From assembly GCA_965223305.1 (NCBI GenBank), contig CBDCWT010000047.1:248001-312000 (forward strand): a stretch of DNA of 64,000 bases, in the 5' to 3' direction. Position numbers and translations under genes: made by a program. Source of the DNA: CBDCWT01 sp965223305 (GTDB lineage Bacteria; Planctomycetota; Planctomycetia; Pirellulales; Pirellulaceae). Below the pieces are notes generated by a model, which had not been told where the DNA came from, made no database searches, and saw nothing but the letters and a program-made list of their open reading frames with translations. This document shows, piece after piece, positions 1-9,380 of this stretch (the first letter of the stretch is position 1; each line of letters opens with the position of its first letter).

Positions 1-518
1 CGATGAAAACGGGTTTCTTGTTGGCCGAGTACGAACACCTCGGGTTCAACTATCGGATGACAGATTTGCAGGGCGCGTTAGGTTGCGCACAGCTGCGCCG
101 GGCCAACTCGATCCTGAGCCGCCGCGCTGAATGTGCCAAGCGATATGATGACATGTTGGTCGAAGCCTCATGGCTGCGCACACCGCGGTTTCCTGCCACG
201 CACCGACACGCCTATCAAGCCTATGTGTGCCTGTACAGCCCAGAGGAACCGACGGTGGCGAATGTTGGGCCTCTGCATGCCCGGCGGAACGCTCTCATGC
301 AGCGGCTTGCCGAGCATGGGATTGCCACGCGGCAGGGCACACATGCACCCGTGCTGCTTGGGTACTACGCCGGCAAGTACGGTTTGCAACCTGAACAGTT
401 CCCAAACGCGTATCTGGCTGATCGATTGACGATGGCGTTGCCGCTGTTCCCACAGCTGACGGAGCAAGAGCAAGAACTTGTGGTACGGACTCTGTGCATC
501 GAGCAGGCAACGGGATAG
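1..518 (+). CDS. DegT/DnrJ/EryC1/StrS-type sugar aminotransferase, C-terminal part
   Basis: This is the C-terminal part (about 171 residues) of a PLP-dependent sugar aminotransferase; its start lies before the window. The segment 'HLGFNYRMTDLQGALGCAQL' near residue 12 is the conserved region after the PLP lysine in this family. These enzymes transaminate keto-sugar nucleotides used for surface polysaccharides. The downstream glycosyltransferase begins within 50 bases, so the two are probably one operon. The family assignment is strong; the exact sugar substrate cannot be told from the fragment. Confidence 0.88.
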   Translation, partial: MKTGFLLAEYEHLGFNYRMTDLQGALGCAQLRRANSILSRRAECAKRYDDMLVEASWLRTPRFPATHRHAYQAYVCLYSPEEPTVANVGPLHARRNALMQRLAEHGIATRQGTHAPVLLGYYAGKYGLQPEQFPNAYLADRLTMALPLFPQLTEQEQELVVRTLCIEQATG

Positions 519-563
519 GTGAGATTGCGGTTTCCAGCTTTCGGTAGAGAAGGTGGTGGACAG

Positions 564-1847
564 TTGAGGATCTTCATTGGCCTTGTCGAAGTGGCCGGCT
601 ACTACGGCCAGCTCTCCAGAGGGTTGGAGGAGCTGGGAGTCAGGACGACTTACGTTCCGCTCAACTTCCTCAAGTATGACTACACGCCACCGAACGGACT
701 TGTCAAGCTGCTCAGACGTGCCGTTCAGCTGCGGACCTCGAACAGGCGGCAAAAGTGGTTCGTTCGTCTGTGGTGGCGCATCGTCCACTATTTGACGTTG
801 GCGACCCTATTTGCCTGGGCTGTGACCACTCACGATGTTTTTATCTTCTCTTTCAAAAGCAGTTTTTTCTACTTTTGGGATCTTCGCTTGCTACGGGCGT
901 TGAACAAACGAGTAGTGTATGTTTTTCATGGCAGCGATTCGCGGCCGCCGTACATTGGCCGTGGGGCGCAGACTCGCATGGACCCTCGCGACATTGTGGC
1001 CTTGGCGCGAACCATGAAGGTTCACATTCAGACCATCGAGCGGTACGCCGATTTCATCGTCAATTGGCCTCTGGCGGCCCATTTTCACGAAAGGCCAATT
1101 GTCTCGTTCCATATGATTGGGCTGCCATTTACGGCGGCTGAGGTCAGTCCGAACAGCATCCACCGGACAAACGACGGTAGCGTCCGCATTGTCCACGCCC
1201 CGTCTGCGCCACGATTCAAAGGTACGGCAGAAATTCGCTCCGCCATCGAGCAGTTGAAGTCGAGAGGACACGCTATCGACTATGTTGAGCTTATCGGCAA
1301 GTCCAACTCGGAGGTACTGCGGGAACTGTCCTCATGTGACTTTGTCGTTGACCAACTGAACGGCGATGGTCCCATCAGCGGCTTTGGCACCGAGGCTGCG
1401 TTCTTCGGTAAGCCTGCTCTGAACGGCACGCACACAACGGACGCTTGGGAAATCCACGGGGAAGACAACGCTCCCCTAGTGCACCACTGCCGAAACGCCC
1501 CAGCCGCTTTGGAGGGTGCCATCGAGCAGCTGATCGTCGATAAGGAATATCGTGTCGAGCTAGGCCGCCGAGCGCAGCGGTTCGTACGCTCGAAATGGAC
1601 GCCGCGGGAAGTTGCCAAGCGCTACGTGCAGCTGCTCACTGACGGCCCCGACCCCAGCTGGATGTTCGACCCGAACGAGTTGCGATACGTCCACGGGTGG
1701 GGCCCAGAAGAACATCTGAAAGAAACGGTCCGCCAAGTGATCGTGGAGGGTGGAAGGGAAGCGCTGCAGGTTGCGGACAAGCCGGAGCTAGAACGTCGAT
1801 TCATCGAGTTCGCGGGGCTCGATCCGGACTCGCCGCAGGGTGCCTGA
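564..1847 (+). CDS. Glycosyltransferase, GT-B (group 1-like)
   Basis: This protein of about 427 residues would transfer a sugar from an activated donor during glycan assembly. I chose the TTG at 564 because a purine-rich site (agaaggtgg) lies just upstream and the protein then opens with the Rossmann-like strand 'LRIFIGLVEVAGYY'. A GTG at 519, directly after the previous stop, is an alternative. The C-terminal half has the GT-B donor-site pattern: a segment around 'VVDQLNGDGPISGFGTEAAF' followed by 'GKPAL'. A hydrophobic stretch near residues 80-105 could touch the membrane. It follows the aminotransferase closely, consistent with a polysaccharide cluster. No specific sugar can be assigned. 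Confidence 0.8.
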   Translation: MRIFIGLVEVAGYYGQLSRGLEELGVRTTYVPLNFLKYDYTPPNGLVKLLRRAVQLRTSNRRQKWFVRLWWRIVHYLTLATLFAWAVTTHDVFIFSFKSSFFYFWDLRLLRALNKRVVYVFHGSDSRPPYIGRGAQTRMDPRDIVALARTMKVHIQTIERYADFIVNWPLAAHFHERPIVSFHMIGLPFTAAEVSPNSIHRTNDGSVRIVHAPSAPRFKGTAEIRSAIEQLKSRGHAIDYVELIGKSNSEVLRELSSCDFVVDQLNGDGPISGFGTEAAFFGKPALNGTHTTDAWEIHGEDNAPLVHHCRNAPAALEGAIEQLIVDKEYRVELGRRAQRFVRSKWTPREVAKRYVQLLTDGPDPSWMFDPNELRYVHGWGPEEHLKETVRQVIVEGGREALQVADKPELERRFIEFAGLDPDSPQGA

Positions 1848-1867
1848 TAGTGAGCCCAGTCTACACG

Positions 1868-2527
1868 CTACATGCCGATCTTGTCGCTGCTCAAACGATG
1901 GGCTTTCGTTCGCTCCGCAACGAACACCTCTCCTTCACCGGTTGACTTCAGGATGAGCGCGCCCGCTCCGACGACACATCGTTCGCCAATTGTGATGTTG
2001 TCACGGAGCGTCGCGTTGACTCCCAGAAAACAGTAAGGACCGATTCGGACATGGCCTGACACGACGACATGCGATGCCAGGAAGCAGTGATCACCGATCG
2101 TGCTGTGGTGACCGATGTGGTTGCCGCTCCACAGCACACAGTCGTTACCGATCTTCGCGTATGGTTGTATGTTGTTGCCCTCGAAGACGAAGCAGTTGTC
2201 TCCGATCTGCGGACTCCCAGTTAGCGTGCACTTGCTGCTGATATAAGTAACGAGCGAATACCCCTTGCTCTTGGCTTCTTCGTAGATCCGAGCGCGGATG
2301 CTATTGACTTTCCTGTATCCCACCGCGACATACATTTGAAAAGAGTCGGGTGGGAACCGGTCGACGACTTCTTCGAACGGAACAACCGGCAATCCGAACA
2401 ATTGAGGCTCCGTCAGGTGGCTACCGTGAACCGTGAAGGCGACAATTTCGTGCGGACTGTCGTGTGTCAGGTACTCGTACGCGAGCTGGGAGAAATCGCC
2501 TGTACCAAATAGCACAACCTTGGCCAT
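1868..2527 (-). CDS. NeuD/PglD-like sugar O- or N-acyltransferase
   Basis: The protein has 219 residues. Its N-terminal Rossmann-like domain ('KVVLFGTGDFSQLAYEYL') is typical of PglD/NeuD. After residue 90 it is built of hexapeptide repeats (IGDNCF, IGNDCV, IGDHCF, IGPYCF, IGERCV), which form a left-handed beta helix. Such enzymes acetylate amino sugars or sialic-acid-like residues using acetyl-CoA. It converges on the glycosyltransferase with a 20-base gap, so it is a separate transcription unit. The family is clear and the acceptor is not. Confidence 0.88.
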   Translation of the reverse strand: MAKVVLFGTGDFSQLAYEYLTHDSPHEIVAFTVHGSHLTEPQLFGLPVVPFEEVVDRFPPDSFQMYVAVGYRKVNSIRARIYEEAKSKGYSLVTYISSKCTLTGSPQIGDNCFVFEGNNIQPYAKIGNDCVLWSGNHIGHHSTIGDHCFLASHVVVSGHVRIGPYCFLGVNATLRDNITIGERCVVGAGALILKSTGEGEVFVAERTKAHRLSSDKIGM

Positions 2528-2705
2528 GTCTTGCCGTCTCCACCGTTCTTACCTCATGATAGGGCGTCTTCAAACTGTTATGCTCCCGCTCACCGGGAGC
2601 AAGGACGTCGAAGGCACCCGACGAGCCCACCTATCAAGTGCCGCCATTGTAACATCTGCTCATTGACTTTCCCGGCGAAACCCGACTGCCTAACCCGGAT
2701 TATTC

Positions 2706-2861
2706 ATGAAGATCGTCGCGAGAGGTTGTAAGTACGTTCGTGGCAAGGAAGGCGAGCAGTTCTTCCGCAGGCGTATTGAAGCAATACGTCGAGGGAGAAT
2801 TGTGAAGCATGACGAAGCCACGGATGGACTTACGACCTCGCAGCAGATCGCTCATGAATAA
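2706..2861 (+). CDS. Possible 51-residue small protein in a 356-bp intergenic stretch
   Basis: An ATG-started frame of 51 codons runs to just before the next gene. The product is basic ('KIVARGCKYVRGKEGEQFF' at the start) and I do not recognise it. No strong ribosome binding site is visible. The rest of 2528-2883 shows nothing else I can support. It could equally be a remnant of a longer gene. Confidence 0.25.
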   Translation: MKIVARGCKYVRGKEGEQFFRRRIEAIRRGRIVKHDEATDGLTTSQQIAHE

Positions 2862-2883
2862 TTCGGGTTAATAAGGAACCGAG

Positions 2884-3549
2884 ATGAAACAAGAAACAAA
2901 CGCTGGAGTGGCTTCCGAGTTACGGAGATCGCTGTCGGGAATCGACCAACTGTATAGCGACAACTTGAAGGTGCATGGCGTGGGCTCAAAGAGCGTGGGC
3001 TGGAAGGATGATGAATCACACCGGCTCAGGTTCCAGCAACTAGTCCAAGTAGTTCATCCTTCAATGACCCGGGGCATTAGCGTCAACGACTACGGTTGCG
3101 GGTATGCCGCGATGTTCCGGTATTTGGATGAACTACCTTCGGTGCAGATCAACCACTACAACGGATACGACATCAATGCGCAGATGCTCAGCGCGGCGGC
3201 GGATCATGTCGCTGACGATCCGCGGGCCCACTTCATCCAGGGCCAGTCCGTTACCGAAGTGGCCGACTACTCGTTTGCGTCTGGCACTTTCAACGTCAAG
3301 CTTGCGGCAAGTGACGAGTCATGGGCCGAGCATGTGAAAGAGTCACTCATGTCGCTCGCTGAACGCTCTACGCTCGGCCTGTCGTTTAATCTGCTGACCA
3401 GTTACGTCGATTGGCGGCAAGAGACTCTCTACTACGCAGATCCTTTGGTCTACTTCGACTTTTGCCAACGGCATATCTCCCGGCACGTAAAGCTGATCCA
3501 TGATTATCCCCTCTACGAGTGGACCATCTGCGTACGCAAGGAGTCCTAG
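2884..3549 (+). CDS. SAM-dependent class I methyltransferase
   Basis: The 221-residue protein carries the SAM-binding motif I as 'VNDYGCGYAAMFRYL' near residue 62 and an acidic motif II 'NGYDINAQML' about 30 residues later. This is the Rossmann methyltransferase layout. The start is supported by 'aagga' ten bases upstream. Its place beside sugar genes suggests a small-molecule or sugar methylation, but no substrate can be read from the sequence. Confidence 0.8.
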   Translation: MKQETNAGVASELRRSLSGIDQLYSDNLKVHGVGSKSVGWKDDESHRLRFQQLVQVVHPSMTRGISVNDYGCGYAAMFRYLDELPSVQINHYNGYDINAQMLSAAADHVADDPRAHFIQGQSVTEVADYSFASGTFNVKLAASDESWAEHVKESLMSLAERSTLGLSFNLLTSYVDWRQETLYYADPLVYFDFCQRHISRHVKLIHDYPLYEWTICVRKES

Positions 3550-3640
3550 AATCTGCGGATGTCGAGCGGACTCGGGCGCGGTAAAATGGTGGAGTCTTTG
3601 TCCTGACCGCGGAAGCAGCTGAGAGGTTGCAGGGGTTAGC

Positions 3641-4426
3641 GTGAATAGTCCGTTCCCTGGCATGGATCCCTACTTGGAGCAGCACTGGAGATCCGTACAT
3701 CACCGTCTGATCACCTACGCCGGAGACCAGTTGCAAGCGGTGTTGCCGGCGGAGCAGTTTCGGGTTGAAGTGGAGGAGCGAGTCTTCGTCGCGGGTGATC
3801 TCCCAGGAAGCCGCACGATTTCTCCGGACGTCTATGTCGTCCAACGGCCGCCGCGCGAGTCCTCCTCGCTCCCGCCCGCGTCAGAGTTCGCCGAACCGGT
3901 AGTCATCGAGTTGTCCGACGAGCCGATCACCGAAACATATTTAGAGATCGTTGACACGGTCTCGGGGAACAAGGTGCTCACCGCAATCGAGTTTCTCAGC
4001 CCAACGAACAAAACTTCCGGTGACGGAAGCGAAATGTACCAACGCAAACAACGCGAATACCGGGCGGCGGGTGTCAGCACGGTCGAGGTCGACTTGACGC
4101 GTCAGGGAAGTCGCGGCCTCGTCCTTCCGATGTCTCATATTCCGAAGGCACACCAGACTTTTTATTTGGCTTGTGTGCGACGGAGTTGGCAGCCCGCCAG
4201 GATTGAGGCCTATCCGCTGCCATTGCAGGTGCCACTGCCTACAATCCGAGTTCCCCTGGACCAAATGCACACCGACGTTCCGTTGGATCTCCAGTCGCTC
4301 GTTTCTCAATGCTATCGCAACGGGCGTTACGGCAGCATCGACTATCGGGGCGATCCGCGGCCTAAGTTGCCTTCTGCAGAAGCTAAGTGGGTAGACGGAC
4401 TATTGCGAGAAAAATCGCTGCGCTAA
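3641..4426 (+). CDS. DUF4058 family protein
   Basis: The 261-residue product begins with 'NSPFPGMDPYLE', the signature opening of DUF4058, a family common in planctomycetes and cyanobacteria. Later motifs 'IEFLSPTNK' and 'VEVDLTRQG' also fit; the E-x(n)-N-K and E-V-D-L pattern resembles a restriction-enzyme-like fold, but this is only a resemblance. Translation starts at a GTG after 'caggggttagc'. No function is established for the family. Confidence 0.85.
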   Translation: MNSPFPGMDPYLEQHWRSVHHRLITYAGDQLQAVLPAEQFRVEVEERVFVAGDLPGSRTISPDVYVVQRPPRESSSLPPASEFAEPVVIELSDEPITETYLEIVDTVSGNKVLTAIEFLSPTNKTSGDGSEMYQRKQREYRAAGVSTVEVDLTRQGSRGLVLPMSHIPKAHQTFYLACVRRSWQPARIEAYPLPLQVPLPTIRVPLDQMHTDVPLDLQSLVSQCYRNGRYGSIDYRGDPRPKLPSAEAKWVDGLLREKSLR

Positions 4427-4574
4427 CTTCCTGAAATACCCTTGGTTCCGGTCCGCAGCACCAATAGCGGTTGCGTGACCGTCTTTCGATCGGCAAAATA
4501 GGGGCTCGCCGCCGCGGAGTGTTTCTAGTCACTCTTCGGATCTGCGCGGCTTTTCTTCACCCAAGGAGCACAGC

Positions 4575-5570
4575 ATGGCTCGACCTGTCACTCTGTTTAC
4601 CGGCCAGTGGGCGGATCTGCCGCTGGAGGAGATGGCTCGCCAGACTAGAGAATTCGGCTATGACGGCATCGAGCTGGCTTGTTGGGGCGATCATTTCGAA
4701 GTCGACAAGGCTCTGGCTGAAGACAACTACTGCCAGCAGAAACGGGATCTTCTCGATCGGCACGACTTGCAGTGCCAGGCCATCAGTGCGCATTTGGTTG
4801 GCCAAGCGGTCCTGGACATTATTGACGAGAGGCACAAGGCGATTCTCCCTGACTACGTGTGGGGTGACGGTGACCCGGATGGAGTGAACGCCCGAGCTAT
4901 CGACGAGCTTAAAAACACAGCCCGGGCAGCTCAACGCTTTGGCGTCTCGATTGTCAACGGCTTCACAGGGTCGAGCATCTGGCATCTTAACTACTCGTTT
5001 CCACCAGTACCTCCCGCGATGATTGACCGTGGATTCGAATTGCTCGCCGAACGGTTCAACCCGATCCTGGACGTCTTTGGTGAATGCGGGGTGCGGTTTG
5101 CATTGGAAGTGCATCCAACCGAGATCGCGTTCGATATCTACACTGCCGAACGCGCGCTGGATGCTTTGGGAGGTCGCGAAGAGTTCGGTTTTAACTTCGA
5201 CCCGAGTCATTTGCTGTGGCAAGGAGTTGATCCGGTTGCGTTCATTCGTGCGTTCCCCGATCGGATCTATCACGTGCATGTCAAAGATTCTGCGGTCACC
5301 TTGGACGGGAAGAGCGGGATTTTGTCCAGTCATCTCAATTTTGGCGACGCGCGCCGAGGCTGGGATTTCCGCAGCCCCGGTCGCGGCGGTGTGAATTTCG
5401 AGGAGGTGATCCGGGCACTGAATGACATCCAATACGACGGCCCACTTTCAGTCGAGTGGGAAGACTCGGGGATGGACCGCGCATTCGGCGCCAGAGAAGC
5501 TGCTCAATTTGTGAAGTCGAAGGACTTCGCGCCGAGCGGCCGAGCATTTGACTCGGCGTTCGAAGAATAG
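4575..5570 (+). CDS. Sugar phosphate isomerase/epimerase (AP endonuclease 2 / xylose isomerase-like TIM barrel)
   Basis: The protein has 331 residues and folds as a TIM barrel typical of the IolE/hydroxypyruvate-isomerase superfamily. Metal-binding candidates are visible: E in 'FALEVHPTEIAF', D and H in 'FNFDPSHLLWQGVD', H in 'YHVHVKD' and E in 'LSVEWEDSGMDR'. The ATG follows 'aaggag' with good spacing. Planctomycetes carry many paralogs acting on sugar or inositol derivatives; the exact substrate is unknown. It is followed by the palindromic repeat array. Confidence 0.85.
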   Translation: MARPVTLFTGQWADLPLEEMARQTREFGYDGIELACWGDHFEVDKALAEDNYCQQKRDLLDRHDLQCQAISAHLVGQAVLDIIDERHKAILPDYVWGDGDPDGVNARAIDELKNTARAAQRFGVSIVNGFTGSSIWHLNYSFPPVPPAMIDRGFELLAERFNPILDVFGECGVRFALEVHPTEIAFDIYTAERALDALGGREEFGFNFDPSHLLWQGVDPVAFIRAFPDRIYHVHVKDSAVTLDGKSGILSSHLNFGDARRGWDFRSPGRGGVNFEEVIRALNDIQYDGPLSVEWEDSGMDRAFGAREAAQFVKSKDFAPSGRAFDSAFEE

Positions 5571-5598
5571 CCACCTGCCCCGCAGGCAGCCCGAAATG

Positions 5599-6110
5599 GG
5601 TTCGCTGGCCGGACGTTTCGCCTCCTCTCTGCAGTCAGTCCAATTTTTCTGTCCCAATCTTTCTGTCCTGAACAGGATCTGCAAGTGCGCTTGGGATGAC
5701 AGAAAAATTGGGACAGAAAGATGAGAGCTCTGCTGACCCCGACCGGTGATGCCAGCAGGCTGGGCACAGCAGGCGTTTTGACACGAGGAAACAGAGTCGA
5801 CGGAGAAGAGGCCGCGGTGGTTCGCTGGTCGGACGTTTCGCCTCCTCTCTGCGGTCAGTCCAATTTTCTGTCCCAATCTTTCTGTCCGAACAGGATCTGC
5901 GGGTGCGTTTGGGATGACAGAAAGATTAGGACAGAAAGATGAGAGTCCCTGCTGACCCTGACTGGTGATGCCAGCAGGCTGAGCACAGCAGGCGTTTTGA
6001 CACGAGGAAACAGAGTTGACGGAGAGGAGGCCGAGGTGGTTCGCTGGTCGGACGTTTTGCCTGCTCTCTGCGGTCAGCCCAATGTTTTTCCAATCTTTCT
6101 GTCCTAAAGC
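5599..6110. repeat. About 220-bp tandem repeat, two full copies and one partial, each with an internal palindrome
   Basis: The phrase 'ggttcgctgg' opens copies at 5599, 5819 and 6038, a period of 219-220 bases; the third copy is only about 70 bases. Each full copy contains 'tttctgtcccaatctttc' followed after a short spacer by its near reverse complement ('gattgggacagaaagat' type), so it can form a long hairpin. Differences between copies are scattered point changes. Nothing here looks translated. It may be a REP-like or terminator-like dispersed element. Confidence 0.85.
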
Positions 6111-6138
6111 CACGCTTAGGTTCGAACTCTTGGACTGG

Positions 6139-6144
6139 TATAAT
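6139..6144 (+). promoter_or_regulatory. Candidate -10 box upstream of the peptidase-LRR gene
   Basis: A perfect TATAAT lies 47 bases before the ATG at 6191. The -35 region is weak, so this is a suggestion only. Confidence 0.35.
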
Positions 6145-6190
6145 ACGAGTTGGCTCGGCACTCGCGTGACGCACTTTCGTAGACCTAGCA

Positions 6191-7990
6191 ATGAGCACCG
6201 CCAGATCGCTCACGGCAATCTCCATCGGGCTGAGCCTGTGCTTTTCTTGGGGTGACGTCGTCGGGGACGATTCGCGTCGTCCGCTCGACGAGGCGTTTCG
6301 CGCGAAGTTGGAACAGCTGGCTACTCGTTGCGATCAGCGGGGGCTCAACCGTCAAGCCGAGGAAATCCGTGCCTGGTTTATTGCCCGCGATCCGAATCGG
6401 CAGTATCTCTTTTTGCCACCCGATCGAGACAAGAACTCTGCGGTCACCGATTCGGAGTCTAGCGAAGACTGGCGCCGACAGTTTATCCACTGTCGTCGTG
6501 AGCAAGCAGAAGGACTGTTCAAGCTTGCCCAGCATACGATGTCGAGAGGAAGAGCGGCCGAGGCGTTTCAACTGCTCCACGAAGTCTTGCATGAAGCCCC
6601 TACACACCAACAGGCCAGTGAAATCCTCGGTCTGCCGCGCAGCCGCCGCAGCTTTCGAGCAAAGGCCGGCCGTTCGACCCACCGCCAATTCGGCTGGCGC
6701 CGTGGACGCTACTGGACCGTCGACGCGCCGCACTTTCGGATCGAAACGAACCTGAACGCCACCGCCGCCGTCGAGTTGGCCAGCGAACTCGAGCAGCTGC
6801 ACGCCCTCTGGCAACAGGTGTTTTTTCGAGCGTGGAGTTCACCAACCGCGCTCAAAGACCGCTTTGCAGGCGGAAAAAAATCGCTTGGTAAGACACCGAA
6901 GCACAAAGTTGTGCTGTTTCGTGACCTGCAAGAGTATGTGGACAAGTTGACACCGTATGAACCGAACGTCGGCCGGTCCAAAGGCTACTACATGAAAGGC
7001 AGAGCCACGGCGTTCTTTTTCGGTGACAACCCCTCGCTCAAGAAGACTCGTTTTCACGAAGTCGTTCACCAGTTGTTTCAGGAAAGCAGCTGGGCCGTGC
7101 CGGATGCCGGTGAGTCAAGTAACTTCTGGGTCATCGAGGGGATCGCCGTCTACTTCGAGTCGCTAGTGCGACACGACGCCTACTACACGCTGGGAGGTTT
7201 CGATTCGGATCGGCTGCAGTATGCCCGTGCCCGACGGTTTCGCGGTGACTTCTACATGCCGGTCGACGAGTTGGTGGCGTTAAACCGCAAGCGGTACCAA
7301 GCGCATCAGGATCTTGCCAGGGTCTACACGCAATCGGCCGGTTTGGTGCACCTGCTGATGAATGGAGACGGCGGTCGCTACCGTCGATCTTTTACCGATT
7401 TCTTGCTGCTCGTTTACCAGCATCGCGATCGAGGCGACTCGTTGTCGACAACACTCGATCTTCCGTTCGAGCAGATCGACGAAGTCTACGTCGACTTCCT
7501 GCGGGTTGACGACAGTGACTTGAGGTTTCTGAAGCCGCCTTCTCAGGTGCGCAGCCTATCGCTGGGAAGAACCGAAGTCTCGGATGAGGGCCTTGCAGGT
7601 TTGCCACCTCTTGCGGAACTTGAGTGGCTCGATCTGTCTTACACCGAAGTCACAGACAGGACTGTGGAGCAATTGGCTAAATCGCCAATGCTGCAACAGC
7701 TTGATTTGGAAGGCACTCGAATCACCAACCAGTCACTCGCGACGCTAGGCAGTTTACAGCAGCTTGAAGAGATTGACCTATCGGGCACATCGATTGACGA
7801 CGAAGGCCTGAAATCGCTGGTCGCGGCTCGCGGGTTGCGGATACTGTGGTTGGGCGGCACTCAGATTACTGACGACGGACTGAGCGCACTACGGACGTTG
7901 GAGCAGCTGGAACGTGTCGACATCAGCAATACGCGGGTGACCAAGCCTGCTTGGGAAGAGTTTCAACAGTGGCTAGACAGACCTCGCTAA
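6191..7990 (+). CDS. Secreted DUF1570-type metallopeptidase with C-terminal leucine-rich repeats
   Basis: The 599-residue protein starts with a short hydrophobic segment (residues 7-20) that could be a signal peptide, ending before 'GDDSRR'. Residues 175-440 form a DUF1570-like domain with the zinc-protease motif H289-E290-V-V-H293 and a downstream 'IEGIAVYFE' segment that can supply the third ligand. Residues 465-590 are about five leucine-rich repeats of the 'TxVSDEGLAGL / LEWLDLSYTEVT' type. DUF1570 proteins are frequent in planctomycetes; the LRR tail suggests substrate or surface binding. The actual substrate is unknown. Confidence 0.85.
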   Translation: MSTARSLTAISIGLSLCFSWGDVVGDDSRRPLDEAFRAKLEQLATRCDQRGLNRQAEEIRAWFIARDPNRQYLFLPPDRDKNSAVTDSESSEDWRRQFIHCRREQAEGLFKLAQHTMSRGRAAEAFQLLHEVLHEAPTHQQASEILGLPRSRRSFRAKAGRSTHRQFGWRRGRYWTVDAPHFRIETNLNATAAVELASELEQLHALWQQVFFRAWSSPTALKDRFAGGKKSLGKTPKHKVVLFRDLQEYVDKLTPYEPNVGRSKGYYMKGRATAFFFGDNPSLKKTRFHEVVHQLFQESSWAVPDAGESSNFWVIEGIAVYFESLVRHDAYYTLGGFDSDRLQYARARRFRGDFYMPVDELVALNRKRYQAHQDLARVYTQSAGLVHLLMNGDGGRYRRSFTDFLLLVYQHRDRGDSLSTTLDLPFEQIDEVYVDFLRVDDSDLRFLKPPSQVRSLSLGRTEVSDEGLAGLPPLAELEWLDLSYTEVTDRTVEQLAKSPMLQQLDLEGTRITNQSLATLGSLQQLEEIDLSGTSIDDEGLKSLVAARGLRILWLGGTQITDDGLSALRTLEQLERVDISNTRVTKPAWEEFQQWLDRPR

Positions 7991-8039
7991 GACGGAAAGA
8001 AACAGCCGGCGGAGCACACAGATCCTGGAGGAAGAGCAG

Positions 8040-8819
8040 ATGCGGCCCTGGATACTCGCTGAGACCAACTACAGTCACACTAAGGACCATCCGTACGAGG
8101 TTGCTGTCCTGCCGCTCGGTGCCACGGAGCCGCACAACTTTCATCTGCCGTACGCCACAGACGTGCTGGAAGCCACGATCATCGGCGAACATGTTTGCGA
8201 GGCAGCACACGATCGCGGAGCACGTGTCGTGCTGCTCCCGACAATCCCCTATGGGACGGACTCGAACATGCGCGAGTTTCCTTTGGCGATGAACTTGAAT
8301 CCCTCCACGTTGGGCCAGGTGATCGCCGACCTCGTGGAGTCTTTGGAGTTGAGTGGCATCGAGAAGCTACTGATTCTCAACAGTCATGGTGGCAACGACA
8401 TCAAACCTGTACTCCGTGAGTTATACGGAAACACGTCGGTACATCTGTTTCTTTGCAATTGGTACCAGATGGTGCGCGACGTCTACTCTTCGATTTTCGA
8501 GTATCCGGACGATCACGCGGGAGAAATGGAGACTTCTTTTGCCTTGGCCTATTTCTCGCACCTGGTTAACAGCGCACCAGACGGCCGGCTCGCTGCAGAT
8601 GCTGGAGCAACGTCGGCCACGCGATTTGATGCGATCAACGAGGGTTGGGTTTCCATCACTCGGCCTTGGCACCTGTTGACCACCAACTCGGGATCGGGAA
8701 ATCCACATGCAGCAACCGAGGAGAAGGGTCGGCAGGTAATGGCTTTGGTCGTCGACCGCCTCGCGCCGTTTCTGGTTGAGTTGTCGGCGGCGCGATTGGA
8801 CGAGCGGTTCCCCTTCTAA
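8040..8819 (+). CDS. Creatininase family amidohydrolase
   Basis: The protein has 259 residues. Metal ligands of the creatininase family are visible as E30-P-H32 and D41 in 'GATEPHNFHLPYATD', then 'LNSHGGND', then the glutamate in 'DDHAGEMETS'. The family hydrolyses cyclic amides or similar bonds; members also act in cofactor maturation (MftE-like), so creatinine need not be the substrate. The ATG follows 'ggaggaagagcag'. It lies about 50 bases after the peptidase-LRR gene, on the same strand. Confidence 0.88.
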   Translation: MRPWILAETNYSHTKDHPYEVAVLPLGATEPHNFHLPYATDVLEATIIGEHVCEAAHDRGARVVLLPTIPYGTDSNMREFPLAMNLNPSTLGQVIADLVESLELSGIEKLLILNSHGGNDIKPVLRELYGNTSVHLFLCNWYQMVRDVYSSIFEYPDDHAGEMETSFALAYFSHLVNSAPDGRLAADAGATSATRFDAINEGWVSITRPWHLLTTNSGSGNPHAATEEKGRQVMALVVDRLAPFLVELSAARLDERFPF

Positions 8820-9184
8820 GTTGTTGGGTCGGGTGCGCGTGCAGTTCGCGTTCGTCTGCTCGAGTGTTCGTGCCGCTTCTTCGTGTGGATGTGTTCACGG
8901 TTGTCGCAGTGGTGACAGCGTGACCATTAGGTAGTAGGTAAGTAGGTAGGCCGGAACAAGCGGCGCAAAGAGGTCACCGATCAGCGTACGATTCCACGCC
9001 GCGCCGTTCCGGCGACACAAGATGTATCGGCCCCTGGTGTCGCCGGCGCGGCGGTCACGTCCTACGAGAAAATCAGAATCGCTCTCGCTGCTTGTTTCGG
9101 CCTACAGCTGGCTGGGCTCTTGGATCGCGAGAGGAGTGCACTTTACCGGCCTCGGACCCGGCGTTAGACTGCAGTGCTCGACGC
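8820..9184. other. Intergenic stretch before tRNA-His
   Basis: I see no supportable gene here. A short 'gtaggtaagtaggtagg' run near 8932 is the only low-complexity feature. Confidence 0.6.
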
Positions 9185-9259
9185 GGTGGCTGTAGCTCAG
9201 TTGGTTAGAGCGCCAGATTGTGGATCTGGAAGTCGGGGGTTCAAGTCCCCTCAGCCACC
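9185..9259 (+). tRNA. tRNA-His (anticodon GTG)
   Basis: The cloverleaf is complete. The acceptor gtggctg pairs with cagccac, the D arm is gctc/gagc, the anticodon stem ccaga/tctgg encloses loop ttgtgga with GTG at 9220-9222, and the T arm is gggg/cccc-rich. The extra G at 9185 opposite C at 9259 is the G-1 that marks tRNA-His. CCA is not encoded. Confidence 0.96.
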
Positions 9260-9380
9260 CTTCTTGAGGAATCCGCGGACAGCCTGCGATGTGTCACAGA
9301 CAAAAAAGCAGCGTCGGGCGTTCTTCACAGTTGCCACAGCGGCTCCACGTTGCCTGCCGTGGTGTGTCGTCTCACTCGAT

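Noticed and set aside
4557..5432. A 291-codon open frame on the minus strand
   Set aside because: It is antisense to the sugar isomerase, whose metal-site motifs are clear.
5448..6191. A 247-codon minus-strand frame across the tandem repeats
   Set aside because: The repeated peptide simply reflects the 220-bp repeats and their palindromes; no start or codon pattern supports it.
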